DNA of 64,000 nt from DAISJM01 sp036821485 (GCA_036821485.1 DAISJM010000012.1:8903-72902); one strand, 5' to 3'; counted from the first letter of the stretch, positions 27,038-36,533 are shown. Made by a program: numbers and translations. The notes: a model not told the origin generated them from the sequence alone.

Positions 27038-27571
27038 ATGAGATACTTTTTCACCATGGTGGTCTTCCTGCTGTCCGCCTTCGTGGTTCGGGCGTTTGAC
27101 GATTTCGATCCCTCATTCTATGAGGAGGAGGCTGGGTTGCTCTTTGCCGTGCAGGCGAATCCGGGCGACGGAATCTATGGCGTGGAGTTTGCGGATGGCA
27201 CGTGGCTTGTGAATACACCCATCTTTGGTTGCCTGCTGGCCAATGCCTTTTCGAACAGTCGCGACGATGCCTCCCACTGCGGGGTCGGCATGATCTTTCG
27301 CATCATGCCGCACACGGATTTCGCCCCCTTCGTCGGCGCGGGTCTGACCTACAACGGTTTCTTTGCGAATGACGACGAGGAGACGGTTGCGACTGACGAG
27401 GAGGATCAGCCCAAGGACAGCTTCTGGGCGGGCCACGCGGAGGCGGGCATTCGCATCTGGTTTTCCGGGCGCGAGCAGTTCATCGAGATCCTTGCCCGTC
27501 AGACGTGGAATCTCGACATGGAAGACATGGATTACTGGACGGGCGGTTTCGGCTTTGGGCAGAACTTCTAG
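27038..27571 (+). CDS. Small exported outer-membrane-barrel-like protein
   Basis: A 177-residue protein with a signal peptide (MRYFFTMVVFLLSAFVVRA). The sequence after it alternates in barrel fashion (HCGVGMIFRIMPHTDFAPFVGAG, AHAEAGIRIWF) and ends in Phe (GFGFGQNF), as expected for an eight-strand outer-membrane barrel. An acidic loop (NDDEETVATDEEDQPKD) would face outward. The ribosome site before ATG 27038 is weak. Function unknown; it resembles OmpA-like small barrels only in general form. It is divergent from glnN, so it could share regulatory sequence, though nothing shows this. Confidence 0.65.
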   Translation: MRYFFTMVVFLLSAFVVRAFDDFDPSFYEEEAGLLFAVQANPGDGIYGVEFADGTWLVNTPIFGCLLANAFSNSRDDASHCGVGMIFRIMPHTDFAPFVGAGLTYNGFFANDDEETVATDEEDQPKDSFWAGHAEAGIRIWFSGREQFIEILARQTWNLDMEDMDYWTGGFGFGQNF

Positions 27572-27604
27572 CGCTTCGATCTTCCGCCTCTACCCGGGCT
27601 GCGT

Positions 27605-27826
27605 TCAGGCCGCGGGTGCTCTTCGGGTGAAACTGGCCTTGACCCACCCCCAGTTCAGAAACAAGTGCACGGCGGCGAGGACCACGAACAACAGGCCTCC
27701 TCCCGCGTGAAGAACTTCAAAGGCCTCGCGGGACAGATGATCGGCCAGGATTCCGGTGAGTGCCTGGTTGATGAGCAGGATGGCCATGAGCGGGTTGAGA
27801 ATCTTCAGTATCGTGGTCGGTTTCAT
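27605..27826 (-). CDS. Small membrane protein, DUF4405/cytochrome b-like
   Basis: A 73-residue protein with two membrane helices (ILNPLMAILLINQALTGIL and LLFVVLAAVHLFLNW). Histidines in LHAGGGLLF and VHLFLNWGW are placed as in small membrane haem-binding domains of the DUF4405 type. The ATG at 27826 is preceded by GGAGG. Haem binding is inferred from the histidine pattern only. It stands alone between unrelated genes. Confidence 0.65.
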   Translation of the reverse strand: MKPTTILKILNPLMAILLINQALTGILADHLSREAFEVLHAGGGLLFVVLAAVHLFLNWGWVKASFTRRAPAA

Positions 27827-27954
27827 TTGAGCCTCCTCGCGGCAAACCTCTCTGAAAAGAGCCTAGTACTTTTTGCCAGCCGGGAAAAGGCTGAAAAGGG
27901 CGAGTCTCAACTTCTACGGCGACGGGGTGTATGGAGTTGGGCAGGGAGGTAGAC

Positions 27955-30081
27955 ATGAAGATGGCATGGTGTGGGGTGTGTCTATTGTTTCTTCTTGGGG
28001 CGCACACGGCTTGGGCGACCCGCTATGTCTCGCCGAGCGGCAGCCAGCAGGCGCCCTACACAACGTGGGCGACTGCGGCACGGAACGTCCAGACAGCGGT
28101 GAGTGCCGCCGATGCGACCGAAACCGTCCTGGTAACCAACGGCACCTATGCCGTCACCAATCTCGTCCTCATGAAACCCGTGACCCTTCGCAGTGTGAAC
28201 GGTGCAGCGGTCACGATCCTGGATGGTGGTCGCCCACTGCGGACGAATCGATGCATCACGATCGCCAGCGGCCAAGTTGCGGTGGATGGCTTTACGATTC
28301 GCAAAGGGCTGACCACGGGGATCGGTGGGGAGGGGGCCGGACTTTACACGCAGTTGGGGGTGACGCTTCGCAACTGCGCGTTCGAGGATAACTCGGCCGG
28401 CGATGATGGGGGTGGAGCCTGGATATGGGGACCTTCTACCATCGAACGGTGTACTTTCTTCAGAAACCGGAGCCAAGGCGGGGGCGGAGGCTTGTGGGTG
28501 GCGACGGGTTCGGTCGTCCGCAGTTGCACGATGATCAACAATGCCGCCGATCATGAGGGTGGTGGGGCCTACGCCTATCCGTATTCGCGCATGTACGATT
28601 GTGTGGCGATAGCGAATACCGGAACGCTGGGGGGTGGCTTCTGCGGTTACTACAGTTCCGCATTCTTTCGATGCACCGCTGTCTCGAACCGCGCGAGCAG
28701 TGAGGGTGGTGGCTTCATGCTGGATGTCTGCACGGCGACCGCCTGCCGTGCGAGTTTCAATGTGGCCGGCAATCTTGGCGGCGGCGTAGAGTTGATGAGC
28801 GGGGTGATGCGCGAATCCGTGCTGAACGGCAACCGGGCTGCAAACGGTGGTGGCTTCATGGGCGGGGAGATCAGCTACGTGGATCATTGCACCGTCGTGG
28901 GCAACTCGGCGACGGGGCAGGGCGGTGGCGGGTGGTTGGAACTGGGTGGCGTCCGGAACTGTATTGTCTATTCGAATACGGCTCCTGCGGGCGCCAACCT
29001 GACGGGTGGCATGGCGACCTCCTTCCAATACTGTTGCACGTTCGGCGTTGCGGCGGGTGTTGGATTGATCAACGCCGACCCGAGGCTGGTCAACTGGCAG
29101 TCGGGCAACATGCGGCTGCGCTCCAGTTCGCCTTGCATCAACGCGGGCAACAACGCGGCGGTTCCGGCGGGCAGTGTCGATTTCTACGGCGTGCCGCGGT
29201 TCGTGGGATGGGTGACGGACATCGGCGCTTCGGAATTCGGCAACTCGGCGAACGACTATAACGGCGACGGGTTATCCGATCTTGCCGTGTACGACACGGC
29301 CTCGGGCAACTGGCACATCAGGAATCTCGAGGGTGCCATCATCACCAGTCCGTTCAACTGGGGGTTTCCCGGGGTCACCCCGGTGCCGGGTGATTACGAT
29401 GGCGATGGAGTCATGGATCTTGCGGTCTACCAGCAGTCGGTTGGCCGGTGGTTCATCAGGAGCATCGGTCGCGGCGAAGTGGTCAGCGATGTGGGGTGGG
29501 GCTTTGCGACAGCGCGCGCGGTGTCGGGCGATTGGGACGGCGACGGGGTGTCCGATATGATTGTCTACAACACGAGCAATGGGCGCTGGTATGCGCGGAC
29601 GGTTAACGGTGTGGTGCTGGTCAACGGGACGCTCGTCGGCGGGGCAGGCTTCACGCCGGTGGCGGGCGACTACGACCGCGATGGGAAATCTGACTTTGCT
29701 GTTTTTCACCCGGCCTCCGGCAATTGGACGATCGTGAACTCGTCAGGTGCGGGACTCTCCGGTGTGAATTGGGGATTCTCCACCTGCGTGCCGGTGGCGG
29801 GCGACTATGACGGCGACGGACAGGATGATTTGGCTGTGTTCGATACCGCAACAGGCAACTGGTACATCCGCACGGTCAGCGGGACTGTGTTGGTGATGGG
29901 CGAGAACTGGGGCTTTGCCGGCTGTGTGCCGGTCTCGGGTGATTTCGACACCGACGGAGCCGACGACATGGCGGTTTACCATCAGGCGACGGGTCGTTGG
30001 TACATTCGTACGCTGAGCGGCGGCGTGCTCGCCGCGGATGTCAACTGGGGCTGGGCCGCTGCGGATGCCGTCCGGCCGTGA
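27955..30081 (+). CDS. Secreted right-handed beta-helix protein with six C-terminal FG-GAP-like repeats
   Basis: A 708-residue exported protein (signal peptide MKMAWCGVCLLFLLGAHTAWA; ATG 27955 behind GGGAGG). Residues about 25-420 form a parallel beta-helix with many GG and NNxA/NxAxxxGGG turns (NRSQGGGGGLWVATGSVVRSC). Residues about 430-708 hold six near-identical units of about 46 residues. Each starts D-[YFW]-[ND]-x-DG-x-x-D-[LMF] (a calcium-binding loop as in FG-GAP/VCBS repeats) and contains GxW-[YHF]-I-R and NWGF. Likely a surface or extracellular carbohydrate- or surface-binding protein. No catalytic residues are recognised. Confidence 0.85.
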   Translation: MKMAWCGVCLLFLLGAHTAWATRYVSPSGSQQAPYTTWATAARNVQTAVSAADATETVLVTNGTYAVTNLVLMKPVTLRSVNGAAVTILDGGRPLRTNRCITIASGQVAVDGFTIRKGLTTGIGGEGAGLYTQLGVTLRNCAFEDNSAGDDGGGAWIWGPSTIERCTFFRNRSQGGGGGLWVATGSVVRSCTMINNAADHEGGGAYAYPYSRMYDCVAIANTGTLGGGFCGYYSSAFFRCTAVSNRASSEGGGFMLDVCTATACRASFNVAGNLGGGVELMSGVMRESVLNGNRAANGGGFMGGEISYVDHCTVVGNSATGQGGGGWLELGGVRNCIVYSNTAPAGANLTGGMATSFQYCCTFGVAAGVGLINADPRLVNWQSGNMRLRSSSPCINAGNNAAVPAGSVDFYGVPRFVGWVTDIGASEFGNSANDYNGDGLSDLAVYDTASGNWHIRNLEGAIITSPFNWGFPGVTPVPGDYDGDGVMDLAVYQQSVGRWFIRSIGRGEVVSDVGWGFATARAVSGDWDGDGVSDMIVYNTSNGRWYARTVNGVVLVNGTLVGGAGFTPVAGDYDRDGKSDFAVFHPASGNWTIVNSSGAGLSGVNWGFSTCVPVAGDYDGDGQDDLAVFDTATGNWYIRTVSGTVLVMGENWGFAGCVPVSGDFDTDGADDMAVYHQATGRWYIRTLSGGVLAADVNWGWAAADAVRP

Positions 30082-30090
30082 TCCGGCGCG

Positions 30091-30981
30091 CTACTCCGCG
30101 CACGCGAACGTCAGGAGCACGAAGCTCATGGTCACCCGCAATTCGTCCAAGCCTGCCAAGTCGGCCTTTGCCTCGCGTGTCGAACGCCAGAACAGCGGCG
30201 TCATCTGAACTGCGTCGGCCAAGGCGTCCTTGTTGAGCAACATCTCGTATGTGATGGATTTCTTCTGCTGGAGAGCGAGATGAGGTTCGCATGCTTTGAT
30301 GGCCGTATCGGTCTTCGTTTGAGAAGGGCTGGCGTCCGCCATCAGGCGCGAGCGCAGTTCGAGAAGATGATCGGGTCCGGGGACGACCATCACAAGGGAG
30401 CCGCTCGGTTTCAGGATGCGGGTGAATTCTGCCACGTTGCGCGGGGCCAGCACGCTCAGTATCACGTCGATGGAGTGACTGGCGAAGGGCATCTTGCGCA
30501 TGATGTTTGCAATGACCCAACGCGCGTGCCGATAGCGGCGCGCCGCAAGTCGAATGGCCGGCTTCGATACATCGACGCCGTAGGCGGGTCCCGTTGTGAT
30601 CCCTTGCAGCGCGCCGAGGAAATAGCCTTCACCGCATCCCGAATCCACGATGTTGGCGCTGCCGGAAGCTTTGCCTGCAGCGAGCAGTTCGCGGATGGTG
30701 TTCTGAATGAGTTCTGAGAGGCGGGCAAACGCGCCACTATCGAGAAACCGTCGCCGTGCCTGAACCATCTCGGTGCTGTCGCCAGGATCCTTGGAGCGGC
30801 GGCAGTGACTCAGCAGCAGGTTCGCGTATCCCTCCCTGGCCAGATCAAAAGAGTGGCCCTGGCTGCAGAGGCAGGTGCGGTCACCCCAAGACAGAGGGGC
30901 GTCGCACACGGGACAGATAAGAAGCATGTCTTTATCCGTCGCTTGGTTGCCATCCGGGTCTTGCGGAGTGCTGGGTTCCAT
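30091..30981 (-). CDS. rlmA: 23S rRNA (guanine-N1)-methyltransferase RlmA-like
   Basis: A 296-residue enzyme with the N-terminal zinc finger of the RlmA/RrmA family (CPVCDAPL followed by CLCSQGHSFDLAREGYANLL). A SAM-binding fold follows (IVDSGCGEGYFLGAL), with an ASHSIDVILSVLAPRN motif and the family's AEFTRILKPSGSLVMVVPGPDHLLEL. It would methylate G745/G748 of 23S rRNA. The start is unsure: ATG 30981 is used here; GTG 30993 is possible and neither has a clear ribosome site. It is convergent with the beta-helix gene (9 bp apart). Confidence 0.88.
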   Translation of the reverse strand: MEPSTPQDPDGNQATDKDMLLICPVCDAPLSWGDRTCLCSQGHSFDLAREGYANLLLSHCRRSKDPGDSTEMVQARRRFLDSGAFARLSELIQNTIRELLAAGKASGSANIVDSGCGEGYFLGALQGITTGPAYGVDVSKPAIRLAARRYRHARWVIANIMRKMPFASHSIDVILSVLAPRNVAEFTRILKPSGSLVMVVPGPDHLLELRSRLMADASPSQTKTDTAIKACEPHLALQQKKSITYEMLLNKDALADAVQMTPLFWRSTREAKADLAGLDELRVTMSFVLLTFACAE

Positions 30982-31007
30982 GGATTGGCTCACAGAGATT
31001 CTGTGAT

Positions 31008-32081
31008 CTACGGTTTCTTGTGGTCCCGTCGCTTCAACGAAACGAGTTGACGCTCGTCGAGCGCCCGCGCGATTTCCCAGGCGATGACGCCATTTCCTGC
31101 GTAGTTGAGATGCTGCAATCCGTCCGGCAGGGCGAGGCGGTCATTGGATTGAGCCGCGCTGACATCGAGTGAGGGAATCTTCATCGCGGTTGCGGATTCA
31201 TGCAAGGCCGGGACTCCCGTGACCAGCAGGAAGTCGGCATGCCGCTTGTGGCAGGCATCGTTCATCGCACCGGCTATGAGCAAGGCAAGACGGTTGGCCT
31301 GCAGGAACTCCTCGGACGTGCTTTCTTCGCTCAAGTCATCATACATCGAGATGTTAGCGGCGGGTGCCGCGGGTGAGATCAGAGCGAAGATGGCATCGCG
31401 GAGCAGTTCATACGCGCAGCTGTGTCGTCGCAGCCACTGATGAATTTCCGTCGGCACGCCGACCTTGTCGGGCATCCAATCGGGGGGTGACAGCGAGCAG
31501 TTCTTCAGAACCAATTGCCCATCTTCTTCCTCGAAATATGGTTTCGCCCGACCGGAACTCTTGCTCTTCATGTGGCGGAAGCCGCCGTAGTGGGAGACGT
31601 AGGCGATGACCAGATCCGGCTCGTACTTGAAGCCTTCCTTCTCGAGAGACAAGTAGTACTGGTCAATGCCGTATCCGCTCACGCCCATGTTGATGACTTC
31701 CACATGGTCGAAGTAATTCTCAAGGAGCGTGGAGAAATGTTCCTCGATGGGGTTGCCGAATCCAAACGTGCGGGAACAGCCGAGCAAGACGATCCGGTAG
31801 ACTCCTTCGGGTTTCTTGTAGGGAGTCTCGTTGTCACGCAACCCCTTGGAATTGATCTTGTACTCGATTCTGCGGCCGGTGCGATCGGAGACGGCGCAAG
31901 CCCCCGGTTGGAGAGCCCATCCGAGATCCTTGTCGAAGCGTCCCACGGCGGTGGGCACGACCGGCTCCTTGCGCGGGTCGCGGATGAACCTTGATGCGAC
32001 CTCCAACAAGAACAGGCTCAGAACGCAACTGCCGGCGAGCAGATAGAGTTTCTTCGCCAAGGGTCGCATGGGTTGTTTCAT
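31008..32081 (-). CDS. SGNH/GDSL-type hydrolase with N-terminal membrane anchor
   Basis: A 357-residue protein. The N-terminal hydrophobic segment (KLYLLAGSCVLSLFLLEVASRF) is an anchor or uncleaved signal. The domain has the block order of SGNH hydrolases: block I VLLGCSRTFGFGNP (with GCS in place of GDS), INMGVSGYGIDQYYL, and PDGLQHLNYAGNGVIAWEIA carrying the Asp-x-x-His catalytic pair. Acyl ester hydrolysis on an envelope or capsular glycan is plausible. It lies 14-26 bp upstream of rlmA on the same strand, so they may share a transcript. The unusual Gly-Cys-Ser at the nucleophile keeps the Ser. Confidence 0.75.
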   Translation of the reverse strand: MKQPMRPLAKKLYLLAGSCVLSLFLLEVASRFIRDPRKEPVVPTAVGRFDKDLGWALQPGACAVSDRTGRRIEYKINSKGLRDNETPYKKPEGVYRIVLLGCSRTFGFGNPIEEHFSTLLENYFDHVEVINMGVSGYGIDQYYLSLEKEGFKYEPDLVIAYVSHYGGFRHMKSKSSGRAKPYFEEEDGQLVLKNCSLSPPDWMPDKVGVPTEIHQWLRRHSCAYELLRDAIFALISPAAPAANISMYDDLSEESTSEEFLQANRLALLIAGAMNDACHKRHADFLLVTGVPALHESATAMKIPSLDVSAAQSNDRLALPDGLQHLNYAGNGVIAWEIARALDERQLVSLKRRDHKKP

Positions 32082-32165
32082 TTCCCCCTGAAGGTACGGG
32101 TTGGATGGGGAAGGGTCAAGGAAGCGGAATCTGAGAACCGGTGTCTGGAAGCTGAAGACGGAGCC

Positions 32166-33764
32166 TCACTCGAGTCGGATACGGTAGAACCATGGACCGG
32201 AGCCGGACGCCGTGGTGTCGGTGGCGACGTTGAGTGGTGCTGTGCCGGCGACGTTGGTCTGGACGAAGTAAGTGAAGGCGGCAGGCGATGCGTTGGTCGC
32301 GCGTTCCACGCGGTATCGCTTTCCGGTTACGCCCGGCCAGCGGATGAGAAATCCTGCTCCGGCGTTGGTCGGTCCGACGGCAGCCGCGTAGAGAAACGAC
32401 GACGCGCTGAGCGCATCCGTTCCTGCGCGCTGTTCCGCGTTGTCGCCCATGCCGTCGCCATCGGTGTCCAGATAGATGGGGCTGGTTCCGGCTGCCAGTT
32501 CGTTGGTGTCGCGCAAGCCATCGCTGTCGGAATCCGCGAGTGGATGAACGTATTCGTATGCGCCGATATCCCGGGCGCTGATCCCATCCGCGTTGCCATC
32601 AAGCGGGCGGACCACGCGTGCAAGGTCATTGTCGGGTCCATTTGTGCAACCCGCATCGATGCAAGGCGAGCTGGAACTGAGGCGATAGTCGGAAAGCAGG
32701 AGCGGGTCAAGGAGGACGTGACCTGTGCCGTTGGAAGGCGAGGGCGTGGTGCAGAGATGATCGGCCTGGTAGCCGACGCCCGAGGCCGGCAGATTCTCGG
32801 AGCCGTTTCCGTTCTGTGCGAAGATGGAGTTGATCAAGGTTCCCTGTCCGACACAATAGATGCCGGAGGCACCGCTGTTTTGCTGTGCGGCATTGCCGTA
32901 GACGGTGCAGTTGCGAACTTGTCCGCCGCCCGATGAGAACGATATCCCACCGCCGGAGATGCTCGCCACATTGCTCACGATCACGCAGTTTTCGAGGATA
33001 TCGCCGCCGCGCGTGCTCGCTCCTGCGCCGGAGGTTGCCCGGTTATTGCGCATGACGCAGCGGCTGATGCGACAGTTTCCCTCCAAGCCGACACCGCCTC
33101 CGATCTCGGAGAGGTTGTTGGAAAACACCGAGTCATAGACCGCGGCGCCCTGGGATCCGTAGAAGCCGCCGCCGTAGAACCACGAACCCAGTCCGGCCGC
33201 GTTTCCGTAGACGAGACAGTTCCGGACTTCTCCGCCGTAGTAGGCGGCGATGCCTCCGCCATAGGTGGCGCTGTTGCTGCACACGACGCAGTTCGAGATG
33301 GTTCCGCTGACTTCAATCAGTGCGCCGCCGCCCAGCCCGTCCTGCCAGCAGGCTCCTCCACGGGCTGCGCCATTGGTCAGCGTGAATCCCGACAGTTGGC
33401 CTCCGCCCGTGATGTAAACGCAGCGCCGCTCTCCGCTCTCGCCGGCGCTGCGGCCACGGATGACGGTCACAGCCGGCCCGTTGACGCTGCGGACGACGAT
33501 GGACGTTGTGATGAGTACACGGTTGCTGACCGCGTGCGTGGGAAGGGCATAGCTGCCGGAGGCATAGAGACCGTTGGTCACCAGCACCGTGTCGCCGGCC
33601 TGCGCGGCGGTTACCGCGGTTTGGATCTCGCGTGCGGCGTTGGTCCAGGCGTTGTACGGGGCGCCGGGATGCGGGCTGTTGGTCCAGACGCACAGCGTGG
33701 CCGCGTGGGCACGCGCGGCGCAGGCCAGCAGGACGAGAACCAGACCAGGAAGACGAGACGTCAT
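32166..33764 (-). CDS. Secreted beta-helix protein with thrombospondin type 3-like calcium repeat
   Basis: A 532-residue exported protein (ATG 33764, signal peptide ending ARAHA). Its N-terminal segment (APYNAWTNAAREIQTAV, GDTVLVTNGLY, SVNGPAVTVIRG) is clearly related to the start of the larger beta-helix protein at 27955. Beta-helix rungs rich in NN-A, GGG and GGxxxYG follow, then an acidic DSDSDGLRDTNEL..DTDGDGMGDNAEQ block of thrombospondin type 3 form, which binds calcium. A C-terminal beta domain ends YRIRLE. A surface adhesin or glycan-binding protein is likely; no enzyme motif is seen. Confidence 0.8.
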   Translation of the reverse strand: MTSRLPGLVLVLLACAARAHAATLCVWTNSPHPGAPYNAWTNAAREIQTAVTAAQAGDTVLVTNGLYASGSYALPTHAVSNRVLITTSIVVRSVNGPAVTVIRGRSAGESGERRCVYITGGGQLSGFTLTNGAARGGACWQDGLGGGALIEVSGTISNCVVCSNSATYGGGIAAYYGGEVRNCLVYGNAAGLGSWFYGGGFYGSQGAAVYDSVFSNNLSEIGGGVGLEGNCRISRCVMRNNRATSGAGASTRGGDILENCVIVSNVASISGGGISFSSGGGQVRNCTVYGNAAQQNSGASGIYCVGQGTLINSIFAQNGNGSENLPASGVGYQADHLCTTPSPSNGTGHVLLDPLLLSDYRLSSSSPCIDAGCTNGPDNDLARVVRPLDGNADGISARDIGAYEYVHPLADSDSDGLRDTNELAAGTSPIYLDTDGDGMGDNAEQRAGTDALSASSFLYAAAVGPTNAGAGFLIRWPGVTGKRYRVERATNASPAAFTYFVQTNVAGTAPLNVATDTTASGSGPWFYRIRLE

Positions 33765-33852
33765 GAACAACCTCGTTGCCAGTTAGTCAGAAAAAGCGCA
33801 CTGAATCAAGAAGGGACGGAGGCAGACAGGCCCCTAACCGCCATCTTGTTGT

Positions 33853-35358
33853 TCAGGGCGTTCGGACGACGATGGAGGAGAAAGCAGGGAGGGTATCCCC
33901 CTGCAGTCCGCCGTAGAGGAGTTCGCCTGCAAAGAGTGGAGCGTTCTTCAACTCCTTCGGTTTGGGGCCGAGGTTGATGGCGCAACGCACGGTGGAGCGG
34001 CGGAGTTGTCGCTCGAAGGCGATGACGGTTTTGCAATCGGCCTCGCAGTTTTCGCCCGCATTGAGCAGGAGAAACCGGCCGTGAGTGAGTTCGCGTGTCT
34101 TGAGCCGGAGATGGATCAGGCCGCGGAAGAATTCGTACCACTCCTGTCTTGCCTCGTAGCCGCGCGCGAAGAGGTTGCCCTCGAACTCGATGCCTTCCTC
34201 GTTGAACACCTTGCCATCGCGCAGCAGGCGGCGGCCCTTGTCGCAGGCGTGCAGGCGGCCGTGGATGGAGGGACGGTTCAGTGCGCCGAACTCCTCGCCG
34301 GTCAGCAGAAAGGGAATGCAGTGGCTGCTGAGGAAAATGAGCTGATTCACCGCGCGCACGGCGCCCTCGCCGAAGCGGAACAGGCCGCGGCCTTCATCGT
34401 GGTTGTCGGTATAGCGCGCGAGCCGCGGCGCGTCCTCGGCGGGCGGCAGGATGCTCTCGTAGTTCAGGATGGCAGTCTCGAAGGCCGTGGCGATGCCGCC
34501 GGCGCGGAACGCCTCGTACTTGTCGAGGAAGTCGTTGTTCGACTTGGCGTCGGGCGAGGGAAGAATGTCGGACGATCCGGATTCGGTCACGGCGTAGAGA
34601 TACTGGCACACCTTATAGAAGTCGTCGTCGTAAGCCGCGTTGATGCCGCGCGCGAAGAGGTCGAGGTTGTTCTGGGTGCCGTAGCATTCAGCGAGGAAGA
34701 GCAATTCGCGATCAGCGTGTCGCGCGCGGAGGTCGGCGGTGGCTTCGCTCCAGAAGCTGCGATCATTGATGAAGTGGGCCATGTCGAGCCGGAAGCCGTC
34801 CACGCCGTCGAACCCGCCGTTGGGCTGGGCGCCGAGAAAGCTGAGCCAGTAGTGATAGACCTCGATCATCTCGCGGCGGAGTGCGGGGTTGGTGTAGTCG
34901 AGCTTGGCGGTGTCGGACCAATCGCAGTCGAAGAACACGCTGCCGTCGGGATTCTTGACGTAGTACTCGGGGCGGAACGACATCCAGACGTGGTCGCGGC
35001 TGGTGTGGTTCGGGGTGATGTCGAGGATGACCTTGAGTCGCATGCGGTGTGCGCGGCGGACGAGGTCGGCCAGGTCATCGAGCGTGCCGTGTTCCGGGTC
35101 CACGGCGCGGAAATCGCGGATGGAGTAGGGCGAGCCGATGCCCTTGCGGCCGAGGATGCCCATGGGGTAGGGGGGCATGAGGTAGATCACGTTCGCGCCG
35201 AGTTTCTTGATGACGGGAAGCTGCTGGGTGAGGTAGGCGAGCGGCGACTGCCGTGACTGTTTCTCGCGGGCGGCCTCGATGGCGTTGCGCGGCTCGCGAG
35301 CGGCGAGCGATCGGAGATTGACCTGATAGATGACGGCCGACGAAATCCATTTCTTCAT
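33853..35358 (-). CDS. GH13 family alpha-amylase-type glycosidase
   Basis: A 501-residue alpha-glucan enzyme. All GH13 regions are visible: KVILDITPNHTSRDH (region I), DGFRLDMAHF with the nucleophile Asp near residue 189 (region II), LLFLAECYG with the acid Glu near 222 (region III) and YTDNHDEGR with the third Asp near 318 (region IV). I chose ATG 35358 because GGGGTG precedes it; an ATG at 35397 adds 13 residues without a ribosome site. There is no signal peptide, so it should be cytoplasmic and act on maltodextrins or glycogen-like glucans. Exact specificity cannot be told. Confidence 0.9.
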   Translation of the reverse strand: MKKWISSAVIYQVNLRSLAAREPRNAIEAAREKQSRQSPLAYLTQQLPVIKKLGANVIYLMPPYPMGILGRKGIGSPYSIRDFRAVDPEHGTLDDLADLVRRAHRMRLKVILDITPNHTSRDHVWMSFRPEYYVKNPDGSVFFDCDWSDTAKLDYTNPALRREMIEVYHYWLSFLGAQPNGGFDGVDGFRLDMAHFINDRSFWSEATADLRARHADRELLFLAECYGTQNNLDLFARGINAAYDDDFYKVCQYLYAVTESGSSDILPSPDAKSNNDFLDKYEAFRAGGIATAFETAILNYESILPPAEDAPRLARYTDNHDEGRGLFRFGEGAVRAVNQLIFLSSHCIPFLLTGEEFGALNRPSIHGRLHACDKGRRLLRDGKVFNEEGIEFEGNLFARGYEARQEWYEFFRGLIHLRLKTRELTHGRFLLLNAGENCEADCKTVIAFERQLRRSTVRCAINLGPKPKELKNAPLFAGELLYGGLQGDTLPAFSSIVVRTP

Positions 35359-35543
35359 TTGTTCACCCCAGCTGGGACATGCCGAAAGAATCCCCATAAG
35401 ACACCAAAAAGTTAAGTGCTTTCGAGTCTTTTCTTGGCGCGGAGGCGGAGGCCGGCGGCTGGGGCGGTCAATATCCGTCTTTATATAGGAAAAGGGATGC
35501 GGTACCCTTGGGGCGAAGATCAGAGATATTAAGAGGCAAATCG

Positions 35544-36533
35544 ATGAAAACCCGCGTCTTGCTGCTTGGCTGTTGTGTGGCGCTGATTTTGGCCGTGGTT
35601 CCTGCGCATGCGCAGAAGAACGTCGCGGACTCCGCGGACATGAAGGCGTTGTTGAGCAAACTCGAGTCGATGGGGCATGGCTACCATTCCGACGCTGAGT
35701 GGGCAGAGGTGTTCAGTCAGATCGACGGCATGGTTGAGAAGGCCGAGTCGGCGGGCAACTGGAGCAAGGCGGTGGATGTTGAGGTTGTTCGCGCATCGAT
35801 CTTCAGTGATATGCTGGGTGAGCCGAAGCGGGCGCTTGCCATTCTTCGCGAGACACGCAAGAAGTACGGCGAGTACGGCGTATCGAGTTTGCGGAAGACT
35901 TACGTGCGCGAGGCCGAAGTGCTGTCGACGCTGGGCGACGACGCGGCTATCTCGGAACTGATCGCCGAGTTCAAGCGCAGTCCGCTCTACGATCCGCAGG
36001 AATACTCGTACACCGGCGGGCAAGGGCGGGGCGATCCGCTTGTGCTTACCCGGCCGGGTTCGCGTGGTGACGATTCCCTTTCCGTGAGTGCAATGGAAAT
36101 GTACCGGACCCAGGCGCGGTTTGCACCGGGACAGCCGTTCCCGGAGTTCGAAGGTGCATCGCTCAGTGGCGTTCCGGTGCGTCTGGCAGATTTCAGCGGG
36201 AAGGTGGTGTTGGTGGATCTCTGGCTGATGGGGTGGACCCCATGGCAGCGCGATCTGCCGAACCTGATTCAGACCTACAGGCGCTACGGGCCGTCGGGCT
36301 TTGAGATCATCGGCGTGAACCTGGACCGCAACCCGGCAGGCGTGCGTGATTTCGTGCGCGCGAACGGTATGACGTGGCCGCAGATTGTCGACGACCTGGC
36401 GCTGACGAAGAAGCTGGGCATCTACGGCGAGGCCACAAGTTTTCTGCTCGACGGCAACGGCAACATCATCGGCCGCGACCTGAAGGGCGCCGCGTTGACC
36501 GAAGCGGTGAAACGCGCAGTGGGCGCAAATTGA
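35544..36533 (+). CDS. Exported TlpA/thioredoxin-fold protein lacking the CxxC active site
   Basis: A 329-residue protein with a signal peptide (MKTRVLLLGCCVALILAVVPAHAQ; ATG 35544 behind AAGAGG). Residues about 30-180 are helical and TPR-like. Residues about 190-329 have the TlpA/AhpC order (GQPFPEFEGASLSGVPVRLADFSGKVVLVDLWLMG, then GFEIIGVNLD, SFLLDGNGNIIGRDLKG). Where the catalytic CxxC should be it reads WTPWQRDLP, so both cysteines are replaced by Trp. Redox activity is therefore unlikely and a binding role more probable. The next small gene follows on the same strand. Confidence 0.8.
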   Translation: MKTRVLLLGCCVALILAVVPAHAQKNVADSADMKALLSKLESMGHGYHSDAEWAEVFSQIDGMVEKAESAGNWSKAVDVEVVRASIFSDMLGEPKRALAILRETRKKYGEYGVSSLRKTYVREAEVLSTLGDDAAISELIAEFKRSPLYDPQEYSYTGGQGRGDPLVLTRPGSRGDDSLSVSAMEMYRTQARFAPGQPFPEFEGASLSGVPVRLADFSGKVVLVDLWLMGWTPWQRDLPNLIQTYRRYGPSGFEIIGVNLDRNPAGVRDFVRANGMTWPQIVDDLALTKKLGIYGEATSFLLDGNGNIIGRDLKGAALTEAVKRAVGAN

